DNA of 36,992 nucleotides from the NCBI GenBank assembly GCA_012797715.1, contig JAAZOO010000210.1, positions 1-36,992 on the forward strand, written 5' to 3'. Shown here piece after piece: positions 1-6,650 of this stretch. A program made the position numbers and the translations under genes. The notes beneath the pieces were generated by a model. That model was not told the DNA's origin, did not search any database, and was given only the letters and a program-made list of their open reading frames with translations. How positions within the stretch are numbered: the first letter of the stretch is position 1; each line of letters opens with the position of its first letter. The stretch comes from Geobacteraceae bacterium (GTDB lineage Bacteria > Desulfobacterota > Desulfuromonadia > Geobacterales > Geobacteraceae).

Positions 1-1026
1 GACGGTAAACTGACGACCAGAATACGTGACGAGAACATCAGGTATGTACTGGAAAACCTCGTTCATTTCGGCGCTCCGACGGAGATCCTCTGGCTAGCGA
101 AGCCCCATATAGGAACTGACAGGTTGCAGAGGGTAGTTCGCCGTATCCGTCATGAGCTTCTAGCTCGCGGGTGCGACTTCCTCTTTTCCAAAAAGCTTAC
201 CGACATTTCCACTCGAAATAATCGTGTGAAGACTGTCGTGATTAATGACAGTGAAGAAATTTCCTGTGATTTTCTTGTGCTCGCCACCGGTCACAGCGCC
301 CGAGATACCTACGAGATGCTCGAGCGGCGAGGTATTTATCTGGAAAAGAAACCATTCGCCGTTGGGGTGCGTGTGGAGCATCCCCAGAAACTGATTAATT
401 CCATTCAGTATGGCATTCCCGCACATCCCTGCCTGCCACAGGCTGAATACTCCCTGACCTTTTCCGACCCGCAGACAGGGCGGTCGGTCTATTCCTTCTG
501 CATGTGCCCGGGCGGGGTTGTGATGGCTGCCGCTTCAGAGACAGGGTGTCTTGTGACGAATGGAATGAGCGCGTACCAAAGGAATGCGCCCTATGCCAAC
601 AGCGCCCTGGTTGTGACGGTTGACGGAAGTGATTTTCCGGGGAACACCCCTCTGGCCGGGGTGGAGTTCCAGAGGAAGTGGGAGCGGAAAGCCTTTGCCG
701 TCGGCGGCTCCACGTATCGAGCCCCTGCCCAGAATCTCCTCGATTTCGTCGAGGGGAAAGTTTCGCGGGGTGTCCGTTCAAGTTATCGTCCCGGTGTCGT
801 GGAGACGGACCTTGCCGGGGCGCTCCCCCTTGAAATCACGCAGGCATTGAAGGCCGGCATCAAAGGTTTTGATCGCAAGATGCACGGTTTTCTCACCCAC
901 GAAGCAACGCTTACAGGCGTCGAGACGAGGACGTCGTCACCCGTTCGTATCGTACGGGGCGATGATCTGCAATCCGTGAGCCTCAGGGGGCTTTTCCCGA
1001 CCGGAGAGGGCGCAGGGTATGCGTGA
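1..1026 (+). CDS. FAD-dependent dehydrogenase (COG2509-like), 5'-partial and prematurely stopped
   Basis: The reading frame is open from base 1, so the N-terminus and its dinucleotide-binding fold lie outside the window. The visible part resembles the uncharacterised NAD(P)/FAD-dependent dehydrogenases of the COG2509 type. It has the segment FLVLATGHSARDTYEML near the middle, the CMCPGG and VTNGMS motifs, and a C-terminal FPTGEGAGYA block. In the family the last block continues as GGI-SAA-DGI and closes the FAD site. Here the Gly codon after GYA is TGA (1024-1026), and the rest of the expected tail is still readable in the same frame to 1113. The family's in vivo substrate is not established. 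The fragment is clearly coding, but the product as read would lack about 29 residues and may be inactive. Confidence 0.85.
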   Translation, partial: DGKLTTRIRDENIRYVLENLVHFGAPTEILWLAKPHIGTDRLQRVVRRIRHELLARGCDFLFSKKLTDISTRNNRVKTVVINDSEEISCDFLVLATGHSARDTYEMLERRGIYLEKKPFAVGVRVEHPQKLINSIQYGIPAHPCLPQAEYSLTFSDPQTGRSVYSFCMCPGGVVMAAASETGCLVTNGMSAYQRNAPYANSALVVTVDGSDFPGNTPLAGVEFQRKWERKAFAVGGSTYRAPAQNLLDFVEGKVSRGVRSSYRPGVVETDLAGALPLEITQALKAGIKGFDRKMHGFLTHEATLTGVETRTSSPVRIVRGDDLQSVSLRGLFPTGEGAGYA

Positions 1027-1113
1027 GGAATCATGAGTGCGGCCATTGACGGAATACGCATAGCCGATAGAATCGCCTCGGAAGCATCCGAAGATACAAG
1101 GAGCAGCGAGTGA
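1024..1113 (+). pseudogene. Orphaned C-terminal tail of the FAD-dependent dehydrogenase
   Basis: In the same frame as the upstream gene, and directly after the TGA at 1024, the sequence reads GIMSAAIDGIRIADRIA and continues to a TGA at 1111-1113. This is the expected family ending. The terminal stop overlaps the GTG start of the next gene by four bases (GTGA at 1110-1113), a common operon junction. The original gene therefore most likely ended at 1113, and the TGA at 1024 is a GGA-to-TGA change, a sequencing error, or a read-through site. Confidence 0.75.
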
Positions 1114-2207
1114 CCAAGATATTTGTCAGCGACATTCGTGATAGGACCCAGGTTGATGCCGTGTTCCTCGTCAAAGAGAAGATCACCGCCGTAGCGAGAA
1201 ATGGAAAGCCCTACCTAACCCTGCATCTCATGGACAAGACCGGAGACATCGAGGGCCGGGTTTGGGAAGATGTGGATTCCATCGGATCACGTTTCGAAAA
1301 GGACGATTTCATCCGAATACGCGCCAAGGCAACCGTATACCTGGGGAAGATGCAGCTGATTGTGTCCGAACTTTCACGGGTGCCTGATCAGGAGGTCCGT
1401 ATTGCCGATTTTCTCCCCGAAGGAGAGCGTGACAGCGATGAGATGCTTGCCGAGTTGTCCTCCCTGGTAGAATCCTGTGCCGACGTAAATCTGCGCCGCC
1501 TGCTTCAGTCTTTTTTCGACGATGCCGGATTTTTGGAGCTGTACCGGACGGCGCCTGACGCCAAGGGGATGCATCACGTATATCTCGGAGGTCTTCTCGA
1601 GCATTCACTGGCGGTCGCGCGTCTCGTTGACAGCATTGTGCCTCTCTATCCCGATCTCAACAGAGACCTGCTCCTGGCCGGAGCACTTCTCCATGATGTG
1701 GGCAAGGTACGGGAAATGACCTATCTCCGCTCCTTTGATTATACGGACGAAGGGAAACTGGTCGGCCACATCACAATCGGCGTGGAAATGGTCAATGAAA
1801 GAATCCTCGAGCTGGGGGATTTCCCGCCGGAACTGGCAATGCTGCTGAAGCATATGATCCTTTCCCATCACGGGCAGTACGAATTCGGTTCTCCCAAAAG
1901 ACCGAAGACCGTTGAAGCGACGGTTCTCAATTATCTTGATGATCTTGATTCCAAGATCAATGGCATCAGGACTCACATTCGGAAGGAACCGGAGAGCCGG
2001 TCGAGGTGGACCGCGTACCACAGGCTGTATGATCGATACTTTTTCAAGAACAACGGCCATGGAGAAGAGAAGAGCTCCCTGCCCGAAAAACGGACAGAAA
2101 GCGATCGGCATGAGGAAGCACCTGCGGAAACCGGTGAAAAGGATACAGGAGGTTTTCGCAACACTCCGTTTGAAAAACTGAAACAAAAAAATCTCGAACT
2201 ATTCTAA
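1110..2207 (+). CDS. YhaM-like 3'-5' exoribonuclease: OB-fold plus HD domain
   Basis: The 365-residue protein has an N-terminal OB-fold nucleic-acid-binding domain (about residues 15-90) and a metal-dependent HD phosphohydrolase domain (about 155-290). Visible HD ligands are H165 (LLEHS), H195-D196 (LLHDVGK), H253-H254 (LSHHG) and D278. This order matches YhaM/CBF1-type 3'-5' exonucleases, which degrade RNA and single-stranded DNA. The C-terminal 60 residues are charged and look disordered. It starts at GTG 1110, overlapping the residual stop of the upstream dehydrogenase frame by four bases, which suggests translational coupling. It is followed 13 bases later by an MBL hydrolase. Family assignment is firm; the physiological substrate is inferred. 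Confidence 0.88.
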   Translation: MTKIFVSDIRDRTQVDAVFLVKEKITAVARNGKPYLTLHLMDKTGDIEGRVWEDVDSIGSRFEKDDFIRIRAKATVYLGKMQLIVSELSRVPDQEVRIADFLPEGERDSDEMLAELSSLVESCADVNLRRLLQSFFDDAGFLELYRTAPDAKGMHHVYLGGLLEHSLAVARLVDSIVPLYPDLNRDLLLAGALLHDVGKVREMTYLRSFDYTDEGKLVGHITIGVEMVNERILELGDFPPELAMLLKHMILSHHGQYEFGSPKRPKTVEATVLNYLDDLDSKINGIRTHIRKEPESRSRWTAYHRLYDRYFFKNNGHGEEKSSLPEKRTESDRHEEAPAETGEKDTGGFRNTPFEKLKQKNLELF

Positions 2208-2220
2208 CGAAAGGTGACAC

Positions 2221-2856
2221 ATGATTATAGAATCTGTTGTCGTCGGCCCCTTACTGGTAAATTGTTACGTGCTTGGATGCGAAAGCAGCAGAGAAGGTGT
2301 GGTACTTGATCCGGGGCACGATGTGGAACGGATATTGAGTGTCGTTTCCCGCCACGGCCTGAAGGTGGTTTCCGTGATAAACACCCATGGTCATTTCGAT
2401 CACACAGGCGGCAACAAGAAAATAGTGAATGAAACCGGGGCGGGGCTTCTCATTCATGAACTGGATGCTCCGATGTTGACGAGGGCGGTTGATACGGCCG
2501 CCATGTTCGGGTTGACGGCTGAGAATTCGCCGCCTCCCACACGATTTCTTACCGAAAGCGAATTCATTCCTTTCGGGAAGTTTCGGCTGCAGGTATTGCA
2601 TACTCCCGGGCACACACCGGGGGGGTGCTCGCTTTTTATAGATGGGATGGTATTTACCGGGGACACCCTTTTCTCAGATTCTGTCGGCAGGACTGATTTC
2701 CCCGGAGGTTCTTCCGTTGCGCTGGGGAAGAGTATTCGTGAGAAGCTGCTGGTACTCCCCGATGACACGCTTGTTTATCCGGGACACGGTCCATCAACAA
2801 CCATCGGCAGGGAAAGGAGACACAACCCCTACCTCACTCCTTCCGGAGTCATGTAA
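2221..2856 (+). CDS. Glyoxalase II-like MBL-fold metallohydrolase
   Basis: The 211-residue protein is a single metallo-beta-lactamase domain of the hydroxyacylglutathione hydrolase-like group. The signature THGHFDH (H56, H58, D60, H61) is intact, with the further metal ligands H131 (HTPGHTPGG), D148 (FTGDTLF) and H189 (YPGHGP). It lacks the long C-terminal substrate domain of true glyoxalase II, as is usual for the short bacterial homologues. Those hydrolyse thioesters or related compounds, but the substrate here cannot be read from sequence. An AAAGGTGAC ribosome-binding site precedes the ATG. It sits between the OB/HD nuclease and coaBC, all on one strand with short gaps. Confidence 0.9.
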   Translation: MIIESVVVGPLLVNCYVLGCESSREGVVLDPGHDVERILSVVSRHGLKVVSVINTHGHFDHTGGNKKIVNETGAGLLIHELDAPMLTRAVDTAAMFGLTAENSPPPTRFLTESEFIPFGKFRLQVLHTPGHTPGGCSLFIDGMVFTGDTLFSDSVGRTDFPGGSSVALGKSIREKLLVLPDDTLVYPGHGPSTTIGRERRHNPYLTPSGVM

Positions 2857-2869
2857 GGGAAAAGGCATC

Positions 2870-4081
2870 ATGAAAGATAAAGTTGTCATACTTGGCGTCA
2901 CCGGCGGCATTGCCGCATACAAAGCTGCGGAACTGGTGCGGCTTCTCGTCAAGGGAGGCGCCCGCGTGCATGTGATCATGACAAAGGCGGCTCAACACTT
3001 CGTCTCTCCACTCACCTTTCAGACCCTGTCCGGAAATCCGGTACACACCGAACTCTTCAACCTCATCGAAGAGCAGGAGATCGGCCATATTTCCCTCGCG
3101 GAAAGGGCCGATCTCGTTTTGATTGTTCCTGCAACCGCTAACTTTATCGGAAAACTGGCGTCCGGTATCGCAGACGATCTTCTTGCCACGACGGTCATGG
3201 CAACCAGGGCTCCTGTTCTGCTTGCGCCCGCCATGAACACGGCCATGTATCAGAATCCCGTCTACCGGGAAAATCAGGAGAAGCTGCTGCGGCATGGATA
3301 CCACTTTGTCCCGCCGGCAACGGGAATGCTTGCCTGCGGGTGGGAGGGAGAGGGAAAACTTCAGGAACCTTCCGTTATTCTTGAAGAGGCATTCAACCTG
3401 CTTTCATTGAAGGATCTAAAGGGTGAGAAGGTGCTCGTCACGGCAGGTCCCACCCGTGAGGAACTTGACCCGATACGTTTTTTCAGCAACTATTCGTCCG
3501 GGAAAATGGGATACGCCCTGGCTCGCGCGGCACGAAGACGGGGTGCTGAGGTGACTCTCGTGACAGGTCCGGTTTCCCTGGAGGCACCGTGGGGCGTGGA
3601 CATCGTCAGGGTCACATCGGCGTATGAGATGCTGGATGCCGTATTACGGGTATTTCCTGAGATGACTGTTGTCATAAAGACCGCAGCGGTTGCTGATTAT
3701 CGGCCCGAGGAACGTTCGCCGGGGAAGATAAAAAAATCCGAAACACCGCTGACGGTACGGCTGGTAAAGAATCCCGACATCCTTGCCGAACTGGGAAAGA
3801 CCAAAGGGAATCGTTTCCTGGTGGGATTTGCGGCGGAGACCGGAGAAATTGGTGCGAACGCGCCGCAGAAACTCCAGCAGAAGAATCTTGATCTTATTGT
3901 TGCAAATGATGTCACACGCGCCGGCGCCGGTTTCGCTGTTGATACAAATATCGTTACTCTCTATTTCAAGGATGGTAGGTCAGAGGAGCTTTCGCTCATG
4001 GGAAAGGATGAACTGGCGGATGTAATTCTGGATCGTATTGTAGCGGCACTGGGTCAGAAGCGGGAGAAAGAGAACGGGTAG
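2870..4081 (+). CDS. coaBC: Bifunctional phosphopantothenoylcysteine decarboxylase / phosphopantothenate-cysteine ligase
   Basis: The enzyme makes 4'-phosphopantetheine for coenzyme A: the CoaB half joins cysteine to phosphopantothenate and the CoaC half decarboxylates the product. The protein is 403 residues, the usual length. CoaC (about 1-180) shows the flavoprotein N-terminus VVILGVTGGIAAYKA, the active-site His73 (GHISLAERAD), the PAMNTAMYQNP motif (120-130) and Cys156 in the substrate flap. CoaB (about 186-403) shows VTAGPTREELDPIRFFSNYSSG and a KIKKSE lysine cluster. The ATG at 2870 is chosen because it gives the canonical N-terminus and lies just after the MBL gene; the frame is open further upstream only by chance. 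The 3' end overlaps the convergent phospholipase gene by 28 bases. Confidence 0.95.
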   Translation: MKDKVVILGVTGGIAAYKAAELVRLLVKGGARVHVIMTKAAQHFVSPLTFQTLSGNPVHTELFNLIEEQEIGHISLAERADLVLIVPATANFIGKLASGIADDLLATTVMATRAPVLLAPAMNTAMYQNPVYRENQEKLLRHGYHFVPPATGMLACGWEGEGKLQEPSVILEEAFNLLSLKDLKGEKVLVTAGPTREELDPIRFFSNYSSGKMGYALARAARRRGAEVTLVTGPVSLEAPWGVDIVRVTSAYEMLDAVLRVFPEMTVVIKTAAVADYRPEERSPGKIKKSETPLTVRLVKNPDILAELGKTKGNRFLVGFAAETGEIGANAPQKLQQKNLDLIVANDVTRAGAGFAVDTNIVTLYFKDGRSEELSLMGKDELADVILDRIVAALGQKREKENG

Positions 4082-5001
4082 GGCCTTCGATCCCGATTTG
4101 TTGGATGGATATGTTGAAGCAGTGCCGGAGCGCAGATGGCGTGACGCAGTTTTGGTTTTAGTTCTTCTATTTGTCTATAAGCCTCATTTTGCGTTATTTT
4201 CCCGCTTTTGTACAGGATCCGGAAGTTTTTTCGCACCGCCTCAGCAGTTGCCAGGGCCCTCTCTCCGGTAGGGTCGGCAAGAAAATAGCGCGATTTTTCA
4301 CGGTGATTCAGAAAATCGAAAACTGCCTCCCGGGAAAGGGAGCAATATTCCTGCCGGTCTCTCTCCTCAAGCACATACCGTGAAGAAGCGGAAACGGTGC
4401 TGATGACGTCCTGCCATTTTTCCATGCGGCTCAGGAGCAGAATGGAATTGAAAATTCTCTTGTTGGTGGAGAAAGAAAAGATGGTGTCCGAAAGCACCTT
4501 TCTCAGCAGGACGTCATTCTCCTTGTATCGCCCAACGGAAACCCGACGTCCAATTTCCCATATTTCCCTATCCACAGTGCTGTCGAAGCGCATCTCCCAG
4601 TAGGTGTGTTTCATGGCAAGCGCAGGGAAGCTCAGCATAATTTTGTAGGGGACGAAGTAATTGTGGGCGATTGTATCCGCTGCAAGATGGGAGAGGTAGC
4701 CGAGCGCGCATGCCTCTTGCGGACGGCTTGCTGCGTTGGCGAGGATTTTCAGGCCGATGGGCCATCGATGGCAGTGCTGCAGGTAGTGGGTGAATTTCTT
4801 TCCGATAGTGATGTCTGCCGCGATGCAGCCATACAGAAAATCAAGGGGGAATTCACCGAGAACAGTTGCCACGGCAGCTGGAAGAGCTTGAAGATTGCCG
4901 AGGATTGATGTTCCCAATTGAAGGTGAAAACCTGCTCCCCAAGCGGAAGCGGAAGTGGGAAGCAGGAGCAGGAGCAGTAAAACCGTTGAGAAAATTACCA
5001 T
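4054..5001 (-). CDS. Secreted zinc-dependent phospholipase C-like protein
   Basis: The 315-residue protein begins with a hydrophobic signal peptide (1-20, ending ASA). The predicted mature protein starts with Trp21 (WGAGFHLQLG). In the zinc-dependent phospholipase C family the mature N-terminal Trp is itself a zinc ligand. The other expected ligands are also present: H26, D63, H72, H105 and D109 and H113 (LSHLAADTIAHN), H132 and E136 (KHTYWEMRFD). It probably acts outside the cytoplasmic membrane, on phospholipids or a related substrate. The signal peptide has no basic residue before its core, and no good ribosome-binding site precedes the ATG. The start overlaps the 5' end of the divergent uracil-DNA glycosylase frame, and the end overlaps coaBC. 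No better upstream start was seen. Confidence 0.8.
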   Translation of the reverse strand: MVIFSTVLLLLLLLPTSASAWGAGFHLQLGTSILGNLQALPAAVATVLGEFPLDFLYGCIAADITIGKKFTHYLQHCHRWPIGLKILANAASRPQEACALGYLSHLAADTIAHNYFVPYKIMLSFPALAMKHTYWEMRFDSTVDREIWEIGRRVSVGRYKENDVLLRKVLSDTIFSFSTNKRIFNSILLLSRMEKWQDVISTVSASSRYVLEERDRQEYCSLSREAVFDFLNHREKSRYFLADPTGERALATAEAVRKNFRILYKSGKITQNEAYRQIEELKPKLRHAICAPALLQHIHPTNRDRRPYPFSFSRF

Positions 5002-5047
5002 GGGATACAGAATAGTGAATGCGCCGGATAATGTAAAGAGGGAAGGC

Positions 5048-5800
5048 GTGTACGATTCCGAACTACAGTACCTACTGGCCGCTCTGCGCGGCTATCTTGT
5101 CGACCTGGAAGAAACCGGAGTAGACAGCTTGCCTGCCCATATGGCGAGCCATGGTGTGAGCCCAGTGCCGGAAATTGGTGAGGGTATGCAAAAGGAGGAA
5201 GGTTCTTCCACAAATCAGTGCGCAACAGCCTATCGTGAGTCGCTGGAAGAAATCAGACGGGAACTTGCCGACTGTCTCCGTTGCCCGCTGGGAGCCTCGA
5301 GAACCAATCTCGTTTTCGGAACCGGCAATGGGAGAGCCCGCATCGTTTTTGTGGGAGAGGCTCCCGGCCGTGAAGAGGACCTTGCCGGCGAACCATTTGT
5401 GGGGGAGGCAGGACGTTTGTTGACACGCATCGTCCAGGCTATGGGATTCGATAGGGATCAGGTCTATATCTGTAATGTGCTGAAATGCCGCCCTCCCGGG
5501 AACCGGAACCCTCTTCCTGTAGAAATTGCAGCCTGCTTGCCCTTTCTGCGTCGGCAGTTACAGGCGATCAGCCCCGAAGTGATCGTGGCCCTCGGCACTT
5601 TTGCAGCCCAGACGCTTCTCCACTCCCGCGAACCGATATCCCGTCTTCGCGGGCGTTTTCACGACTTTTCCGGTATTCCTCTGATGCCTACCTTCCACCC
5701 GGCCTTCCTGCTGAGGAATCCAGCCATGAAGCGCGAAGTGTGGGATGACATGCAGACGGTCATGCAACGGCTCGGCATGAAGCGGCAACGGACAGAGTAG
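5048..5800 (+). CDS. Type 4 (Fe-S) uracil-DNA glycosylase
   Basis: The product removes uracil from DNA to start base excision repair. The core shows the family 4 motifs GEAPGREEDLAGEPFVGEAG (about 103-122), CRPPGNRNP (147-155) and FHPAFLLRN (216-224). The four cluster cysteines are C76 and C79 (CLRC), C147 and C163, consistent with a [4Fe-4S] cluster. Residues 35-60 are a low-conservation linker. I place the start at GTG 5048, giving 250 residues, because a purine-rich AGAGGGAAGG site precedes it. An in-frame ATG at 5000 would add 16 residues but has no clear ribosome-binding site and overlaps the divergent phospholipase start. It converges on the ModE-type gene with a 9-base gap. Confidence 0.9.
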   Translation: MYDSELQYLLAALRGYLVDLEETGVDSLPAHMASHGVSPVPEIGEGMQKEEGSSTNQCATAYRESLEEIRRELADCLRCPLGASRTNLVFGTGNGRARIVFVGEAPGREEDLAGEPFVGEAGRLLTRIVQAMGFDRDQVYICNVLKCRPPGNRNPLPVEIAACLPFLRRQLQAISPEVIVALGTFAAQTLLHSREPISRLRGRFHDFSGIPLMPTFHPAFLLRNPAMKREVWDDMQTVMQRLGMKRQRTE

Positions 5801-5809
5801 CCCATGGAA

Positions 5810-6619
5810 TCAGCTTACCCCCAGGATAACGTCCGACGCCTTAATGACTGCGCACACCCGCTCCCCCTCCCGAAGGGAAAGTCGATGGGCGCTTTCGCAT
5901 GTGATTACAGCGCTGATCGTGCTGCCTCCGGAAAGTTCGAGAGTCACCTCCGTGTTGACAGCTCCATCCGTCACCTTGACGATGCGTCCCTGTAAAATGT
6001 TACCGGTACTGATCCTATTGATTTCCAGATCCTTTCCCAACAGGACCGAACTTGATTTGATGATGGCATAAACGTCAGAGCCTTCCTGCAAGCCAAGACT
6101 TTCGACACTCTCGTTTGTGACAATGGATACGAGTGTGTCGCCTCCTCTCAACGAGAGAACCACCTCGGAGTTGACCGCTCCCTTTGTCAGCTTGGCAATG
6201 GTGCCGGAGAAGATGTTCCGTGCGCTTACTTTCATCGATATCCTCTTGATGAATGCATAGAGTTCCTGGGCCGAACCGACCCGTTTCGAGATGGCGGCAA
6301 GAAATCTGGAATGCTCTTCCTCAATCACGCGGTACTTTCTGATGACTTCGCGTCCCTCGTCGGTCAGGCGCGTTCCGCCACCCGATTTCCCCCCTGCCGT
6401 GCGGACAAACAGGGGTTTATCTGACAGGTTGTTGATTGCGTCCATGGTATCCCACGCGGTCTTGTAGCTTATGCCGACTGCCTTTGCCGCCTTGGTGATG
6501 GAACCGAGCGTGTCTATCATTTCCAGGAGGCGTATCCTGTCGCTGCCGAGATATTCCCTGTCTGCCTTGCAGAGGGCTACCGAACCGCCGACTTCAATCT
6601 TCTTCCTGGGTGTAGTCAT
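5810..6619 (-). CDS. ModE-type molybdate-responsive regulator with two Mop domains
   Basis: The 269-residue protein has a LysR/ModE-like winged helix-turn-helix (about 20-115, core GSITKAAKAVGISYKTAWDTM). Two tandem molybdate-binding Mop domains follow, at about 130-197 (SARNIFSGTIAKLTKGAVN) and 203-268 (STGNILQGRIVKVTDGAVN). This is the architecture of full-length ModE, which binds molybdate and controls molybdate uptake and molybdoenzyme genes. No mod transport or molybdenum-cofactor genes lie in the window, so its targets are elsewhere. It starts 31 bases after the end of ptsP on the same strand and is probably co-transcribed with it. Domain calls are firm; the regulon is inferred. Confidence 0.9.
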   Translation of the reverse strand: MTTPRKKIEVGGSVALCKADREYLGSDRIRLLEMIDTLGSITKAAKAVGISYKTAWDTMDAINNLSDKPLFVRTAGGKSGGGTRLTDEGREVIRKYRVIEEEHSRFLAAISKRVGSAQELYAFIKRISMKVSARNIFSGTIAKLTKGAVNSEVVLSLRGGDTLVSIVTNESVESLGLQEGSDVYAIIKSSSVLLGKDLEINRISTGNILQGRIVKVTDGAVNTEVTLELSGGSTISAVITCESAHRLSLREGERVCAVIKASDVILGVS

Positions 6620-6650
6620 GGGGTCTTTTTCCTTCTCCTGCGGAATAACT

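Noticed and set aside
1024..1026. TGA recoded as glycine across the genome, as in some candidate phyla
   Set aside because: Several intact genes here end with TGA exactly at operon junctions (cimA, nnr, the ABC ATPase), so TGA acts as a stop in this organism.
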